58,770 nt of DNA from Nocardia jiangxiensis NBRC 101359 (GTDB lineage Bacteria; Actinomycetota; Actinomycetes; Mycobacteriales; Mycobacteriaceae): NCBI RefSeq assembly GCF_000308615.1, contig NZ_BAGB01000159.1, forward strand, positions 1-58,770. Reading direction: 5' to 3'. The position numbers were made by a program, and so were the translations under genes. The notes beneath the pieces are model-generated. The model made no database searches and was not told the origin of the DNA. It saw only the letters and a program-made list of their open reading frames with translations. Of the stretch, positions 1 to 9,158 are shown in pieces. Position 1 is the first letter of the stretch. Each line of letters begins with the position of its first letter.

Positions 1-52
1 AGTCGGGACAGGTAGGTGCCGGTAAGCAACACCCACCTCAGCTCCAACCTTC

Positions 53-78
53 GTCGCGCACGACGAGTCGTGCGCGAC
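53..78. repeat. Perfect 12-bp inverted repeat (hairpin or operator)
   Basis: Two 12-base arms (GTCGCGCACGAC at 53-64 and its exact reverse complement at 67-78) are separated by only GA. It could be a U-tail-free actinobacterial terminator of a gene outside the window or a protein-binding palindrome. No T-run follows, so neither role is proven. The rest of 1-483 holds no convincing gene: the short open frames there are unsupported. Confidence 0.6.
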
Positions 79-483
79 AACTCATGCCGGGGGCCCAGGC
101 CGACAGGCAGAGCGGGACTGTGCCAAGTCGCTCGAGGGTCTACCGCATGATGCTGTGATTACCGCGTCTACCTCGCTGCGCGCGGATCCCGGATCAGAAG
201 ATCAGGAGTCGGCGCCGACCCGCGCTGCGCGCGGGCATTCACCGCGTCCAGGTTTGTTCGGACAGCAAATACTGGTAGCCGGTTCGCCAATGCGATTGAA
301 GATTCGGCAACCTCTCGAGAAAATGTGCAAAGCTGTAGTGTAGTGATGGTGTAGGCGCTGTCGGTAGGTATCAGCGCAGTGTTCGACCGAAACAATTCAG
401 CTTATCTATCTATTTGGTAGCGCCCAGAGATACCGGGCCGACTTCATGCGATCTGTTTCCAATCAATGATTGGGGGTTCCGTG

Positions 484-3400
484 ATGTTCAGTGATACCGG
501 GGAGGAGCGGCTGGCGCGCCGCATCGCCGATTTGTACGCTACCGACCCGCAGTTCGCCGACGCACGGCCGAGCGCGGCCATCACCGCGGCCATCGAGCGG
601 CCCGGGCTGCGGCTGGCGCAGCTGGTGCGAACCGTGATGGAGGGATACGCCGATCGGCCTGCGCTCGGGCAGCGCACCGTCCAGTTCATGCGCTATCCGG
701 ATACCGGCAGCGCCACGTTGGCGCTGCTGCCCCAGTTCGAGACCATCACCTACGGTCAGCTGTGGGACCGCGTCCGCGCACTCGCGACTGCGCTGGCCGG
801 TGATCCGGTGCAGCCGGGCGATCGAGTCTGTGTGCTGGGATTCACCAGCATCGACTACGCGATCGTCGATATGGCGTTGATCCAGATGGCCGCGGTGGCG
901 GTTCCGATGCAGACCAGTGCGCCGGTCACCCAGTTGCAGCCGATCGTGGAAGAGACCGAGCCGAGCCTCATCGCTGCGAGCGTCGACTACCTTTCCGACG
1001 CCGTCGACTTGGTGCTGGCCGAGGAGCTGACCGGACACCAGCCGCAGCGGCTGGTGGTGTTCGACTACCACCCGGAGGTCGACGACCAGCGTGATGCGCT
1101 GACAGCCGCCGGGGCGCGGTTGGCGCAAGCGGGGAGCCCGGTGGTTGTCGACACACTGGCCGACGTGCTGGATCGTGGCAAGGCGCTGCCTGCCGCGCAG
1201 CCGACCGAGACCGGCGAGGACGACCCGTTGACGTTGCTGATCTACACCTCGGGCAGCACCGGTACCCCGAAGGGCGCTATGTACCCCGAGCACCTGGTCG
1301 CCAACTTCTGGCGTAAGTCGTACTGGCAGCAGCGCAGCGGCGAGCCGGCGATCACGCTCAGCTTCATGCCGATGAGCCACGTCATGGGCCGCGAGGTTGT
1401 GTACAGCACGCTCGGCAACGGCGGTACGGTCTATTTTGCGGCCAAGAGCGACCTGTCGACCCTGCTGGACGATCTGGCGTGGGTGCGGCCCACCCGGTTG
1501 AACTTCGTGCCGCGCGTCTGGGACATGATCTTCCAGGAGTTCCAGAGCAAACTGGACCGAGCGTTGTCCGGCGGCGCCGATCGGGCCGCAGTCGAGGCCG
1601 AGGTGCTGGCCGATCTGCGGCAGAACCTGCTCGGCGGACGCGCCGTCTGGGCAATGACGGGGTCTGCGCCGATCTCGGTGAATCTGAGGGCGTTCGTCGA
1701 GTCGCTGCTCGACCTGCATCTGACCGAGGGCTACGGTTCCACCGAGGCCGGGGCGATCTCCCGAGATGGGGTCGTGCAACGACCTCCGGTGATCGACTAC
1801 AAGCTGGCCGACGTGCCCGATCTGGGCTACTTCCGCACCGACCAGCCGCACCCCAGGGGAGAGCTCCTGGTCACCTCGGAGAACTTGTTCGCTGGTTATT
1901 ACCACCGGCCGCAGGTCACCGCGGAGGTCTATGATGCCGACGGCTACTACCGGACCGGCGACGTCGTGGCCGAGGTCGGTCCCGATCGGCTGGTGTATGT
2001 GGACCGGCGCAACAACGTGATCAAGCTCGCCCAGGGCGAGTTCGTCACGACCTCGAAGTTGGAGGCCGTGTTCGAAACCAGCCCGCTGATCCAGCAGATC
2101 TACATCTACGGCAACAGCACTCGTGCCTACCCACTGGCGGTGATCGTGCCGACCGACGACGCGCTGTTGCGCCACGGCGTGGAGGCGCTGAAGCCGATGG
2201 TCAACGAGTCTCTTCTGGAGGTCGCGAAGGCGGCCGGATTGCAGTCCTATGAGATCCCGCGCGACTTCATCCTCGAAACCACGCCGTTCACGCTGGCCAA
2301 CGGTCTCTTGACCGGCATCCGCAAGCCGGCGCGGCCCAAGCTCAAGGAGCGCTACGGCGAGCGCCTGGAGCAGTTGTACGTCGAACTGGCGCAAGGTCAG
2401 TCCGACGAGCTGCGTGCACTGCGTCTGGGCGGTGCGAAGGGTCCGACGCTGGAGGCGGTCGGCCGCGCCGCCGCTGCACTTCTCGGTGCGGCGAGTGCGG
2501 ATCTGCGGCCCGACGCGGGTTTCACCGATCTGGGGGGAGACTCCCTGTCGGCGTTGACCTTTGCCAACCTGCTGCACGACATCTTCGATATCGACGTGCC
2601 AGTGAGCGTCATCATCAGCCCGGCGTCGGACCTTCGGGCCATCGCCGACTACATCGACACCCAGCGGCACGGCACCAGGAGGCCGACGTTCGCATCAGTA
2701 CACAGCCGCCTGGATGAGCCGGTCACCGAAGTGGCTGCTCGTGAACTCACGCTGGAAAAGTTCATCGACGCTGCGACGCTGGCCGCGGCGCCGTCGCTAC
2801 CGGGCCCGAGCGCAGCAGCACGGACAGTGTTGCTGACCGGCGCCACCGGCTTCCTCGGCCGATACCTGGCCCTGGAATGGCTGGAAAGGCTGTCCGATGT
2901 CGGCGGCACGCTGATCTGCCTGGTGCGCGCCAAGGACGACGCGGCGGCTCGGGAACGCTTGGACAAGACCTTCGACAGCGGCGACACGCAGCTACTTGCC
3001 CACTATCGGGAGCTGGCCGCAGATCACCTCGAGGTCATCGCCGGCGACAAGGCCGAAGACAACCTGGGCCTGGATCCACAGACCTGGCAGCGGCTGGCCG
3101 ACACAGTTGATCTGATCGTCGACCCCGCCGCCTTGGTCAACCATGTCTTGCCGTACAGCCAGCTGTTCGGCCCCAACGTGGTGGGCACCTCGGAACTGAT
3201 CCGCATCGCGCTCACCACCAGGATCAAGCCATTCACCTATGTGTCGACCATCGGGGTGGGTGAGGGGATCGAGCCGGCGAAGTTCACCGAAGACGCCGAC
3301 ATCCGGGTGATCAGCCCCACCCGCGCGGTCGACGAGAGCTATGCCAACGGCTATGCGAACAGTAAATGGGCCGGTGAGGTGCTGCTGCGCGAGGCCCACG

Positions 3401-4011
3401 ACCAGTTCGGCCTGCCGGTCGCGGTGTTCCGCTGTGACATGATCCTTGTCGACACCCGCTATGCGGGCCAGCTCAACGTTCCCGACATGTTCACTCGGCT
3501 GATGCTGAGCCTGGTGGACACCGGTATCGCCCCCGCTTCGTTCTACGAACTCGATGCAGACGGCCATCGGCAGCGGGCGCACTACGACGGTCTGCCGGTC
3601 GATTTCATCGCTCAGGCAATCGCCACCCTCGGCGGGCGGATGGTGCAGGGGTACCAGACCTACCATGTAATGAACCCTTACGACGACGGCATCGGGCTGG
3701 ACGAGTACGTCGACTGGCTGGTCGAAGCCGGTTACACAGTCCGACGCATCCCCGACTACGACGCGTGGTTGCAGCGGTTCGATACCGCGATGCGCGCCCT
3801 GCCGGACAAGCAGCGCCAGCACTCGCTGCTGCCGCTGCTGCACAACTATCAGCGACCGGAGAAGCCCGTCTGCGGGGCCATCGCACCGACCGACCGGTTC
3901 CGTGCGGCGGTGCAAAAGGCCGAAATCGGCCCCGACAAGGACATTCCACATGTTTCGGCACCGATCATTGTCAAATACATCGCCAACCTGCAACTGCTGG
4001 AATTGCTGTGA
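484..4011 (+). CDS. car: Carboxylic acid reductase (ATP/NADPH-dependent)
   Basis: Reduces carboxylic acids to aldehydes in three steps: adenylation, thioester formation on a phosphopantetheine arm, and NADPH reduction. With the start at 484 the protein has 1175 residues, the family's normal size. I see an adenylation domain with YTSGSTGTPKGAMY near residue 250 and GYGSTEAG near 420, a carrier motif LGGDSLSAL with Ser687 as the phosphopantetheine site, and a reductase domain with GATGFLGRYLALEWL near 785 and Tyr957-x3-Lys961 (YANSK) as the catalytic pair. The sequence is close to Nocardia and Mycobacterium CAR throughout. An upstream ATG at 466 is in frame, but the family aligns from 484 (MFSDTGEERL). 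No phosphopantetheinyl transferase gene is visible nearby, so the activating enzyme must be encoded elsewhere. It appears monocistronic. Confidence 0.95.
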   Translation: MFSDTGEERLARRIADLYATDPQFADARPSAAITAAIERPGLRLAQLVRTVMEGYADRPALGQRTVQFMRYPDTGSATLALLPQFETITYGQLWDRVRALATALAGDPVQPGDRVCVLGFTSIDYAIVDMALIQMAAVAVPMQTSAPVTQLQPIVEETEPSLIAASVDYLSDAVDLVLAEELTGHQPQRLVVFDYHPEVDDQRDALTAAGARLAQAGSPVVVDTLADVLDRGKALPAAQPTETGEDDPLTLLIYTSGSTGTPKGAMYPEHLVANFWRKSYWQQRSGEPAITLSFMPMSHVMGREVVYSTLGNGGTVYFAAKSDLSTLLDDLAWVRPTRLNFVPRVWDMIFQEFQSKLDRALSGGADRAAVEAEVLADLRQNLLGGRAVWAMTGSAPISVNLRAFVESLLDLHLTEGYGSTEAGAISRDGVVQRPPVIDYKLADVPDLGYFRTDQPHPRGELLVTSENLFAGYYHRPQVTAEVYDADGYYRTGDVVAEVGPDRLVYVDRRNNVIKLAQGEFVTTSKLEAVFETSPLIQQIYIYGNSTRAYPLAVIVPTDDALLRHGVEALKPMVNESLLEVAKAAGLQSYEIPRDFILETTPFTLANGLLTGIRKPARPKLKERYGERLEQLYVELAQGQSDELRALRLGGAKGPTLEAVGRAAAALLGAASADLRPDAGFTDLGGDSLSALTFANLLHDIFDIDVPVSVIISPASDLRAIADYIDTQRHGTRRPTFASVHSRLDEPVTEVAARELTLEKFIDAATLAAAPSLPGPSAAARTVLLTGATGFLGRYLALEWLERLSDVGGTLICLVRAKDDAAARERLDKTFDSGDTQLLAHYRELAADHLEVIAGDKAEDNLGLDPQTWQRLADTVDLIVDPAALVNHVLPYSQLFGPNVVGTSELIRIALTTRIKPFTYVSTIGVGEGIEPAKFTEDADIRVISPTRAVDESYANGYANSKWAGEVLLREAHDQFGLPVAVFRCDMILVDTRYAGQLNVPDMFTRLMLSLVDTGIAPASFYELDADGHRQRAHYDGLPVDFIAQAIATLGGRMVQGYQTYHVMNPYDDGIGLDEYVDWLVEAGYTVRRIPDYDAWLQRFDTAMRALPDKQRQHSLLPLLHNYQRPEKPVCGAIAPTDRFRAAVQKAEIGPDKDIPHVSAPIIVKYIANLQLLELL

Positions 4012-4463
4012 CTCGGCATCGCTGCGAGGAAAGGATGCATCGCAGTGCGTGCGCCGGACCAGCAGCTCGACACAGTAGGCCCTGGTAGGCGATGCGTTGG
4101 GCGAGGTCGGAGTGAGCTGCGCTCCGCGGGGACCTGCGGGTCCAGTGGCCGGGTGGTGAGCCGACCCGCGTTCATCCGTCGGCGAGGGTTTCGCCGACTT
4201 TGCGGGCCTGGAGAGCGACCGCATCCGCGGTCAACGTTCCCGCGTGCAAGGCAGCGGCTGGACCGCTGACAACGTGATCGTGCGGCATTGGCCGATGCCG
4301 CAGAAGGACTCGATCAACGCGCGTGTGCCATCACGGTCGCTGCGTGCGCGGCGGGCCGAGGCCCACCACGTTTCGTGGGCGGGGGTGAATTTCCCGGCCG
4401 CGCGGGCCTGCCCGAACGCGCGCCCGGCGAGCACCGGGCTTGCGGAGCAGTCGTTGCAGCCAG

Positions 4464-4628
4464 TACACGTTCCGGAAGACCGTCGCCACGCTGATCGCCG
4501 AAGCGTCGGATTCGAAGACGGCCGCCAAGCAGCTGGGGCATTCTCGTGAGAGCATCACCGAGCGGCACTCCTGCCGTTCGCTGATCACCTCCGCCAACCC
4601 CGTGGCACGGTCGTCATCCTCACCGTAG
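4464..4628 (+). pseudogene. Relic of a phage-type tyrosine recombinase (C-terminus)
   Basis: The translated stretch FRKTVATLIAE, then KTAAKQLGHSRESITERH, is the box-II region of tyrosine integrases (catalytic Arg of FRKT, the LGH histidine, ITERH). The residue after ERH should be the nucleophilic Tyr; here it is Ser followed by unrelated sequence. There is no N-terminal domain upstream in any frame. It is therefore a dead fragment marking a former integrative element. Confidence 0.7.
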
Positions 4629-4653
4629 ACGAAATACGCAGCCCCACTGGTAG

Positions 4654-4869
4654 TCTGGAATCACCTACCGCAACCTGGCCCTCGTACCGGTAACCGCCAC
4701 GTTGCTGCGGCTGACCGCGGTGTACCTTGCCGTTGAGGCCGATCATTGGCGAAGCGACCAAGACATCCGCACGGCCTGCCAGAGAATCGTGAACGCGGTC
4801 ACTGTGCTGGACCGCCGACTCAACGGACCCACACCGCCCGACGAGGTCATCGTGTTGACACGAGAATAA
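4654..4869 (+). pseudogene. Coding-like fragment of unknown origin
   Basis: An open frame of 71 codons runs from just after a TAG to a TAA, with codon use typical of the genome and a plausible helical protein (TYRNLALVPVTATLL, later TACQRIVNAVTVLDRRL). It has no ATG or GTG near its beginning. I do not recognise it. Its position directly after the integrase relic suggests it belonged to the same lost element. The rest of 4012-5137 shows no gene I can support. Confidence 0.3.
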
Positions 4870-5137
4870 CTACGGGACAACGAGATTCACCAAACCCCGG
4901 GGCTGCAACGGCCAGCGTATCCGCCGTGCGCTGACTGCCTGGGTTTTCGGCACCCGGATCTATTGTCGCGACCAAGGATTCGGAACGGTGGATCCGGGAT
5001 GGCGCAGCCGATTTCCGGCCGCTTTTTGTCCGTTGTAATCCTTTGCAGCACATCATCTTTCGATCACTGATACCCTCGAATGGAACAGCAGTGCACGTCC
5101 CGGGCGACTTGCGGACCGTGGTGCGAAAGGGGCGGGT

Positions 5138-6595
5138 ATGACGTGGGATCCGTGGAGGCAGGCGTTCCTCACGGCGGGGGCGGTTGTGGTCGGCTTCGAC
5201 CCGTCCACGCGCACGTGGGTCACCGACGCCGACCGGTCTCAGGGGATGGTCGATCTGCCGCAGCTGAAGGGCAAGGTGGTGACCGATCCCGCCTCGCGCG
5301 GCCAGGCGGCCGACGACTTCGGGCACCTGGTCCATCGGACTCCCGGGGCCGTGCTGGAGCCCAGCGCCGTATCGGACATCTTGCAGATGATGAAGTACTG
5401 CCGGACGCACGGCCTGCAGGTGGCCGCGCGTGGGCAGGGACACGCCACCTTCGGTCAGGGCCAAGTCGAGGGCGGTCTGGTCATCGACATGACCCCGCTC
5501 AACGCGGTCGAGGTGCGGGAGGATACGGCTGTCGTGGAGGCGGGCGCGCTCTGGAGTAGCTTGGCGCAGGCGACTCTGGCTCACGGTCTGACCCCTGCGG
5601 TCTTCACCGACTATCTGGAACTCTCGGTCGGGGGCACGCTCTCGGTGGGCGGGGTCGGCGGCCAGACCCACCACTACGGAGCTCAGGTGGACAGCGTCGT
5701 GGAGTTGGAGGTCGTCACGGGGGATGCCAGCCTGAGGAGGTGTTCCGCAGGGCTGCGCCCTGACCTGTTCCGCGCGGTGCTGGCTGGAAGGGGACAGTGC
5801 GGCATCGTCACCAAGGCCACCGTGCGCCTGTTGCCCGCCCCCGCGAGGGTCCGCCACTACCTGCTCTCCTACCCGAGCGTCGCCGCGCTGACCGCTGACC
5901 AGCGGCTCGTGGTCAACGACGGCCGCTTCGCCTATGTGGAGGGAGAACTCGGGCTGCCGACCGGCTCCGCCGGCTGGAGTTACCAGCTCGAGGCGGTCGC
6001 CTTCTTCAACGGCACGACCCCGCCCGACGACGCCAGGCTTCTCGCCGGGTTGGGCGACCAGCCCGGCGACCGGCAGATCCAGGACATGTCCTACTTCGAC
6101 TTCCTCAACCGGCTCGCCGTGGGCGTCGCCTCTCTGAAGTCCACAGGCGAGTGGTACCGGCCGCACCCCTGGTGGAACATGTTCCTGCCCGCGAGCCGCA
6201 CCGACGCCTTCGTGGAAGCCGCCATCAAGGACCTGACCGAGACCGAGGTCGGCGCCAGCGGCGTGGTCCTGCTCTATCCCTTCCCCCGCGCCCGCCTGGG
6301 CCTGCCCTTGCTGCGCATGCCCGACGAGGAGACGGTCTTCCTGTTCACACTGCTCAGAACCGCCTCGCAGGGAGCCGAGAGCCCGCAGGACATGGTGGAG
6401 GCCAACCGTTCCCTCTACCTGCGCGCCCAAGCCGTCGGGGGTTACCAGTACCCGGTCGGCTCCATACCCGCTACGCCGCAGGAGTGGCGCACGCACTACG
6501 GCCCCGAATGGGCCGCCTTCGAGGCGGCCCATGAACGCTACGACCCCGAAGGAATCCTCACTCCGGGCCAGGGTGTCTTCCCTCCGGGACCGTGA
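5138..6595 (+). CDS. FAD-linked oxidoreductase, cytokinin dehydrogenase-like
   Basis: 485 residues with an N-terminal PCMH-type FAD domain and a C-terminal part resembling the cytokinin dehydrogenase substrate domain. Visible landmarks are RGQGHATFGQGQ (His102 matches the histidine that carries covalent FAD in plant and bacterial cytokinin dehydrogenases), LSVGGTLSVGGVGGQ near 165, GQCGIVTKATVRLLP near 225, and HPWWNMFLPAS near 345, all in the family order. The family oxidises amines or alcohols and passes electrons to oxygen or quinones; the substrate here cannot be told. No signal peptide is seen. An AAAGGGGCGG ribosome site lies a few bases before the ATG at 5138. It is flanked by mobile-element relics, so it may have been acquired. 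Confidence 0.85.
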   Translation: MTWDPWRQAFLTAGAVVVGFDPSTRTWVTDADRSQGMVDLPQLKGKVVTDPASRGQAADDFGHLVHRTPGAVLEPSAVSDILQMMKYCRTHGLQVAARGQGHATFGQGQVEGGLVIDMTPLNAVEVREDTAVVEAGALWSSLAQATLAHGLTPAVFTDYLELSVGGTLSVGGVGGQTHHYGAQVDSVVELEVVTGDASLRRCSAGLRPDLFRAVLAGRGQCGIVTKATVRLLPAPARVRHYLLSYPSVAALTADQRLVVNDGRFAYVEGELGLPTGSAGWSYQLEAVAFFNGTTPPDDARLLAGLGDQPGDRQIQDMSYFDFLNRLAVGVASLKSTGEWYRPHPWWNMFLPASRTDAFVEAAIKDLTETEVGASGVVLLYPFPRARLGLPLLRMPDEETVFLFTLLRTASQGAESPQDMVEANRSLYLRAQAVGGYQYPVGSIPATPQEWRTHYGPEWAAFEAAHERYDPEGILTPGQGVFPPGP

Positions 6596-6796
6596 AGTCC
6601 AACAGCCGGATCACCCGTGCCGAGTTTCGCCGCCAGGCGAAGGGCGCTGTGTTGCAGGACCTTTCGCGTTGCCAACGCTGCCCGCCGGAGCGAATAGCCC
6701 TGCTGGAAGTGCAGCTCCAGAGTCGGCTTCTGATGATTAGTGACGTCATCGGGGACCGCTCACTATCGCTGTTGCCGAGAAAGCTGCGGGAAGACC

Positions 6797-6916
6797 TGGA
6801 TGGAAGCGATCCGTGCGCTGAAACGGAGCCTGTCGAACGTCGCCCACGCTCGCATGTTCGCCGACCAGCGTGAGCGTGAAACAGCAAGCCCGGGAGAGCG
6901 GTTGGGGCACCTGTAA
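6797..6916 (+). pseudogene. IS110-type transposase, C-terminal relic
   Basis: The frame ending at TAA 6914-6916 reads WMEAIRALKRSLSNVAHARM followed by FADQRERETASPG, the characteristic tail of IS110-family transposases (EALRALKRxLSNxVYRxMVAD). No upstream DEDD domain is present. The rest of 6596-6964 contains nothing else recognisable. Confidence 0.6.
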
Positions 6917-6964
6917 GACGTTTTCTCCGCGATCGGGATGCAAAGCCCCGACAACTATGAGAAC

Positions 6965-7558
6965 TCACGTCGAGCGGCAGCCGCCTGAAACTACGTAAAC
7001 CCTCTGGCCATCGTCCGGAATCTCAACTCGACCGCGAACGCGGGCGCGGCGTCCGCCGTGGCGGCGGTGCATCAGATTTCTGATCTTGCGTTCCACCTTG
7101 GGCCGGGTCGCGCGGTAGTCGCCCTTCCAGGCCGGATCGTGTAGACGTTCACGGGGGATGGCCAGGTATTTTTCGTGGGCGCCGATGGTGATCATGCGGC
7201 CACCGGGCGCTGTGGTGCACTGCGCGCGCAGCGGGGTGCAGACGTCGCCGAAGTGGGCGGCACCGGTGTGGCGGCCGGTGCGGGCGCCGATCGCCGCGGT
7301 GGCTCCCGCGGGGCAGGTCACTGTCCGCGCGCCCAGGTTGATGCTGAAGGGGTCCTTGGAGAAGTGCCCCTTCACCGACGGCGACGGCCGCACCTTGATC
7401 GGGTTGCGAATGTCGTTGTTGTCCAACAGTTTCGGTAACTCACCGGTCCCATACGCGGCATCACCGGACATCGTGGCTACGGGTGAAACCGTAGATCCCT
7501 GTGGTGTTCCGTTCCTTGGGAGGGATGGAGTCTTGGCGATTAACTGAAGTGAACTCAC
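6965..7558 (-). pseudogene. IS1182-like transposase, C-terminal relic
   Basis: The minus-strand frame carries GDAAYGTGELPKLLD, KGHFSKDPFSINLGARTVTC, PAGATAAIGARTGRH and DYRATRPKVERKIRNLMHRR, the order found in the C-terminal DDE half of IS1182/IS1380-like transposases of actinomycetes. The first 60% of the transposase is missing and the extreme C-terminus is altered (VVSGGCRST), so it is inactive. It lies beside an IS110 relic and just upstream of the catabolic operon. Confidence 0.75.
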
Positions 7559-7595
7559 TTTGACTTGTGATCTAAGTTACGTTACGGTCCTAATG
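7547..7595 (+). promoter_or_regulatory. Promoter and palindromic operator of the catabolic operon
   Basis: TTGACT (7560-7565), a 17-bp spacer and TACGGT (7583-7588) make a good sigma-70-type promoter. Seven bases further is the GTG start at 7595, so the mRNA is probably leaderless; no Shine-Dalgarno is present. The palindrome AAGTGA-AC-TCACTT (7547-7560) touches the -35 box and is a likely repressor site. No regulator gene adjoins it, and the upstream side is an IS relic. Confidence 0.6.
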
Positions 7596-8770
7596 TGAAC
7601 CGTGTTACATCCAAGGTGCCCACGACCGCGGTCGTCGGCCTCGGAGTCACCGAGATGGGCAAGATCTACGGGCGGTCAACCGCCGATTTCGCGGCCGAAG
7701 CCATCGCTCTCGCACTTGCCGATGCCGGCCTCGGCAAGTCTGACGTCGACGGCCTACTCATCAACGGCAACGGTGATCCCGCTATGGAACCCCGACTGCA
7801 ATTCACCCTTGGCCTCGAAAACCTCCGAATGCTCAACTCCATGCGGGCATTCGGCTCGACTGTGGGGTCGATGGTGCAGTACGCGAGCCTGGCACTCGAT
7901 GCTCATCTGGTCGACACAGTTGTTCTCGTCTATGCGGCAACACCACTCCAACAGAACGTCTCGGCATCCGCGGCCTATGCCGCACGCGGAGTGTGGGACG
8001 GCATGAACGTCCTCAAGGCTGCATACGGAGAGTTCGGCGGCAATCCTCCTTACGCTCTCGCCGCGCGACGCCACATGCACGAGTTCGGCACGACCAGTGA
8101 GCAATTCGGAGCCATTGCCGTAGCTCAGAGGAAATGGGCCGGGATGAATCCGGCAGCGCAGATCAAAAAGCCGCTGTCATTGGAAGACCATCAGGCCTCG
8201 CGGATGATCGTCGATCCATTCCATCTTTTCGACTGCTGCCTGGTCTCAAATGGGGCGGTTGCCGTGGTCATGACCAGAGCCGACCGGGCACGTGATCTGC
8301 GACAACCACCGGTGTATCTATTGGCTGCCACGCAAGCCGCCCCGGGAGACAACCAGCGGACCGGAATCGACCCCGCCATCTCGACCGGGGCCAGGCAGGC
8401 AGGTGAAGAAGCCTTCAGGATAGCCAACATTCACCGCGATGACGTCGATGTACTCGAACTCTACGACTGCTACACCTACACCGTTTTGGTCACTCTGGAG
8501 GACTACGGCTACTGCGCCAAGGGTGAGGGCGGAGCGTTTGTGTCCGACGGAAAACTCGGCCCCGGCGGGTCGCTCCCGACCAACACCGGCGGCGGACAAT
8601 TGTCGAGTTATTACATGTGGGGCTTCACGCCACTTGCAGAGGCAATTATCCAGGCTCGCGGCCAGGCGGGCGAGCGACAGATCGACAAACACGACATAGT
8701 GCTTGCGAGCGCCAACGGCGGCGTTCTCAACTTCCATTCGACAACGATTTGGAGCCGACATGCCGCCTAG
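7595..8770 (+). CDS. Thiolase-like protein (SCP-x/lipid-transfer type)
   Basis: 391 residues of the thiolase superfamily branch that pairs with DUF35 proteins, as in steroid side-chain aldolases Ltp2 and related retro-aldolases or thiolases. Family landmarks are the N-terminal VVGLGVTEMGK, FHLFDCCLVSNGAVAVVMT near 210, LYDCYTYTVLVTLEDYG near 288 and NTGGGQLS near 325. The region where a classical thiolase has its nucleophilic Cys (CxSG) reads MRAFGSTVGSM, without Cys, which argues against simple thiolysis and for a retro-aldol-type reaction on a CoA ester. GTG start at 7595 fits a leaderless transcript. Its last codons overlap the DUF35 start, so the two are translated together and probably form a complex. 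Confidence 0.85.
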   Translation: MNRVTSKVPTTAVVGLGVTEMGKIYGRSTADFAAEAIALALADAGLGKSDVDGLLINGNGDPAMEPRLQFTLGLENLRMLNSMRAFGSTVGSMVQYASLALDAHLVDTVVLVYAATPLQQNVSASAAYAARGVWDGMNVLKAAYGEFGGNPPYALAARRHMHEFGTTSEQFGAIAVAQRKWAGMNPAAQIKKPLSLEDHQASRMIVDPFHLFDCCLVSNGAVAVVMTRADRARDLRQPPVYLLAATQAAPGDNQRTGIDPAISTGARQAGEEAFRIANIHRDDVDVLELYDCYTYTVLVTLEDYGYCAKGEGGAFVSDGKLGPGGSLPTNTGGGQLSSYYMWGFTPLAEAIIQARGQAGERQIDKHDIVLASANGGVLNFHSTTIWSRHAA

Positions 8771-9158
8771 CGCAGCAGAACTCGAATACGACCTCAGCTG
8801 CGCCCCATTCTTCGAAGGTGCCGCCCGTGGGGAGCTGATGCTGCAGCGCTGCGAAGGCTGCGGCACGCATATGTGGCCCGTGAAGTATCGCTGCATCAAC
8901 TGTTTCGGTGGTGATGTTCATTGGCGGGCGGCCACAGGTCGAGCCACTCTTTACAGTCTGGTCCTGGTCCATCAGCCCTATCCCGGATTCGAGGTTCCCT
9001 ACGTCCTGGCAACGATCGAGACGGTAGAGGGCGTTCGTTTCAATTCGACGATTGTCGGACCAGACCCCGGCGCGACGCCGATCGGCGCCGACCTGATGGT
9101 CGAGTTCGACTTCGCGCACATCCCATTTCCTGTTCCGACATTCCGGGTGGTGTCATGA
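8760..9158 (+). CDS. DUF35 zinc-ribbon/OB-fold partner protein
   Basis: 132 residues. Cys31, Cys34, Cys45 and Cys48 (RCEGCG and RCINCFG) form the rubredoxin-like zinc ribbon; an OB-fold follows (ATGRATLYSLVLVHQPYPGF). Such proteins bind thiolase-like enzymes and support their activity on acyl-CoA substrates. The ATG at 8760 overlaps the end of the thiolase gene by 11 bases, and its own stop overlaps the next start as ATGA, so translational coupling is strong in both directions. Confidence 0.9.
   Translation: MPPSAAELEYDLSCAPFFEGAARGELMLQRCEGCGTHMWPVKYRCINCFGGDVHWRAATGRATLYSLVLVHQPYPGFEVPYVLATIETVEGVRFNSTIVGPDPGATPIGADLMVEFDFAHIPFPVPTFRVVS

Noticed and set aside
463..2670. 735-codon open frame on the minus strand
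   Set aside because: It is the antisense shadow of car; high GC content removes stops. The plus-strand protein matches carboxylic acid reductases throughout.
4847..6532. 561-codon minus-strand frame
   Set aside because: Antisense of the flavoenzyme; low-complexity translation and no domain.
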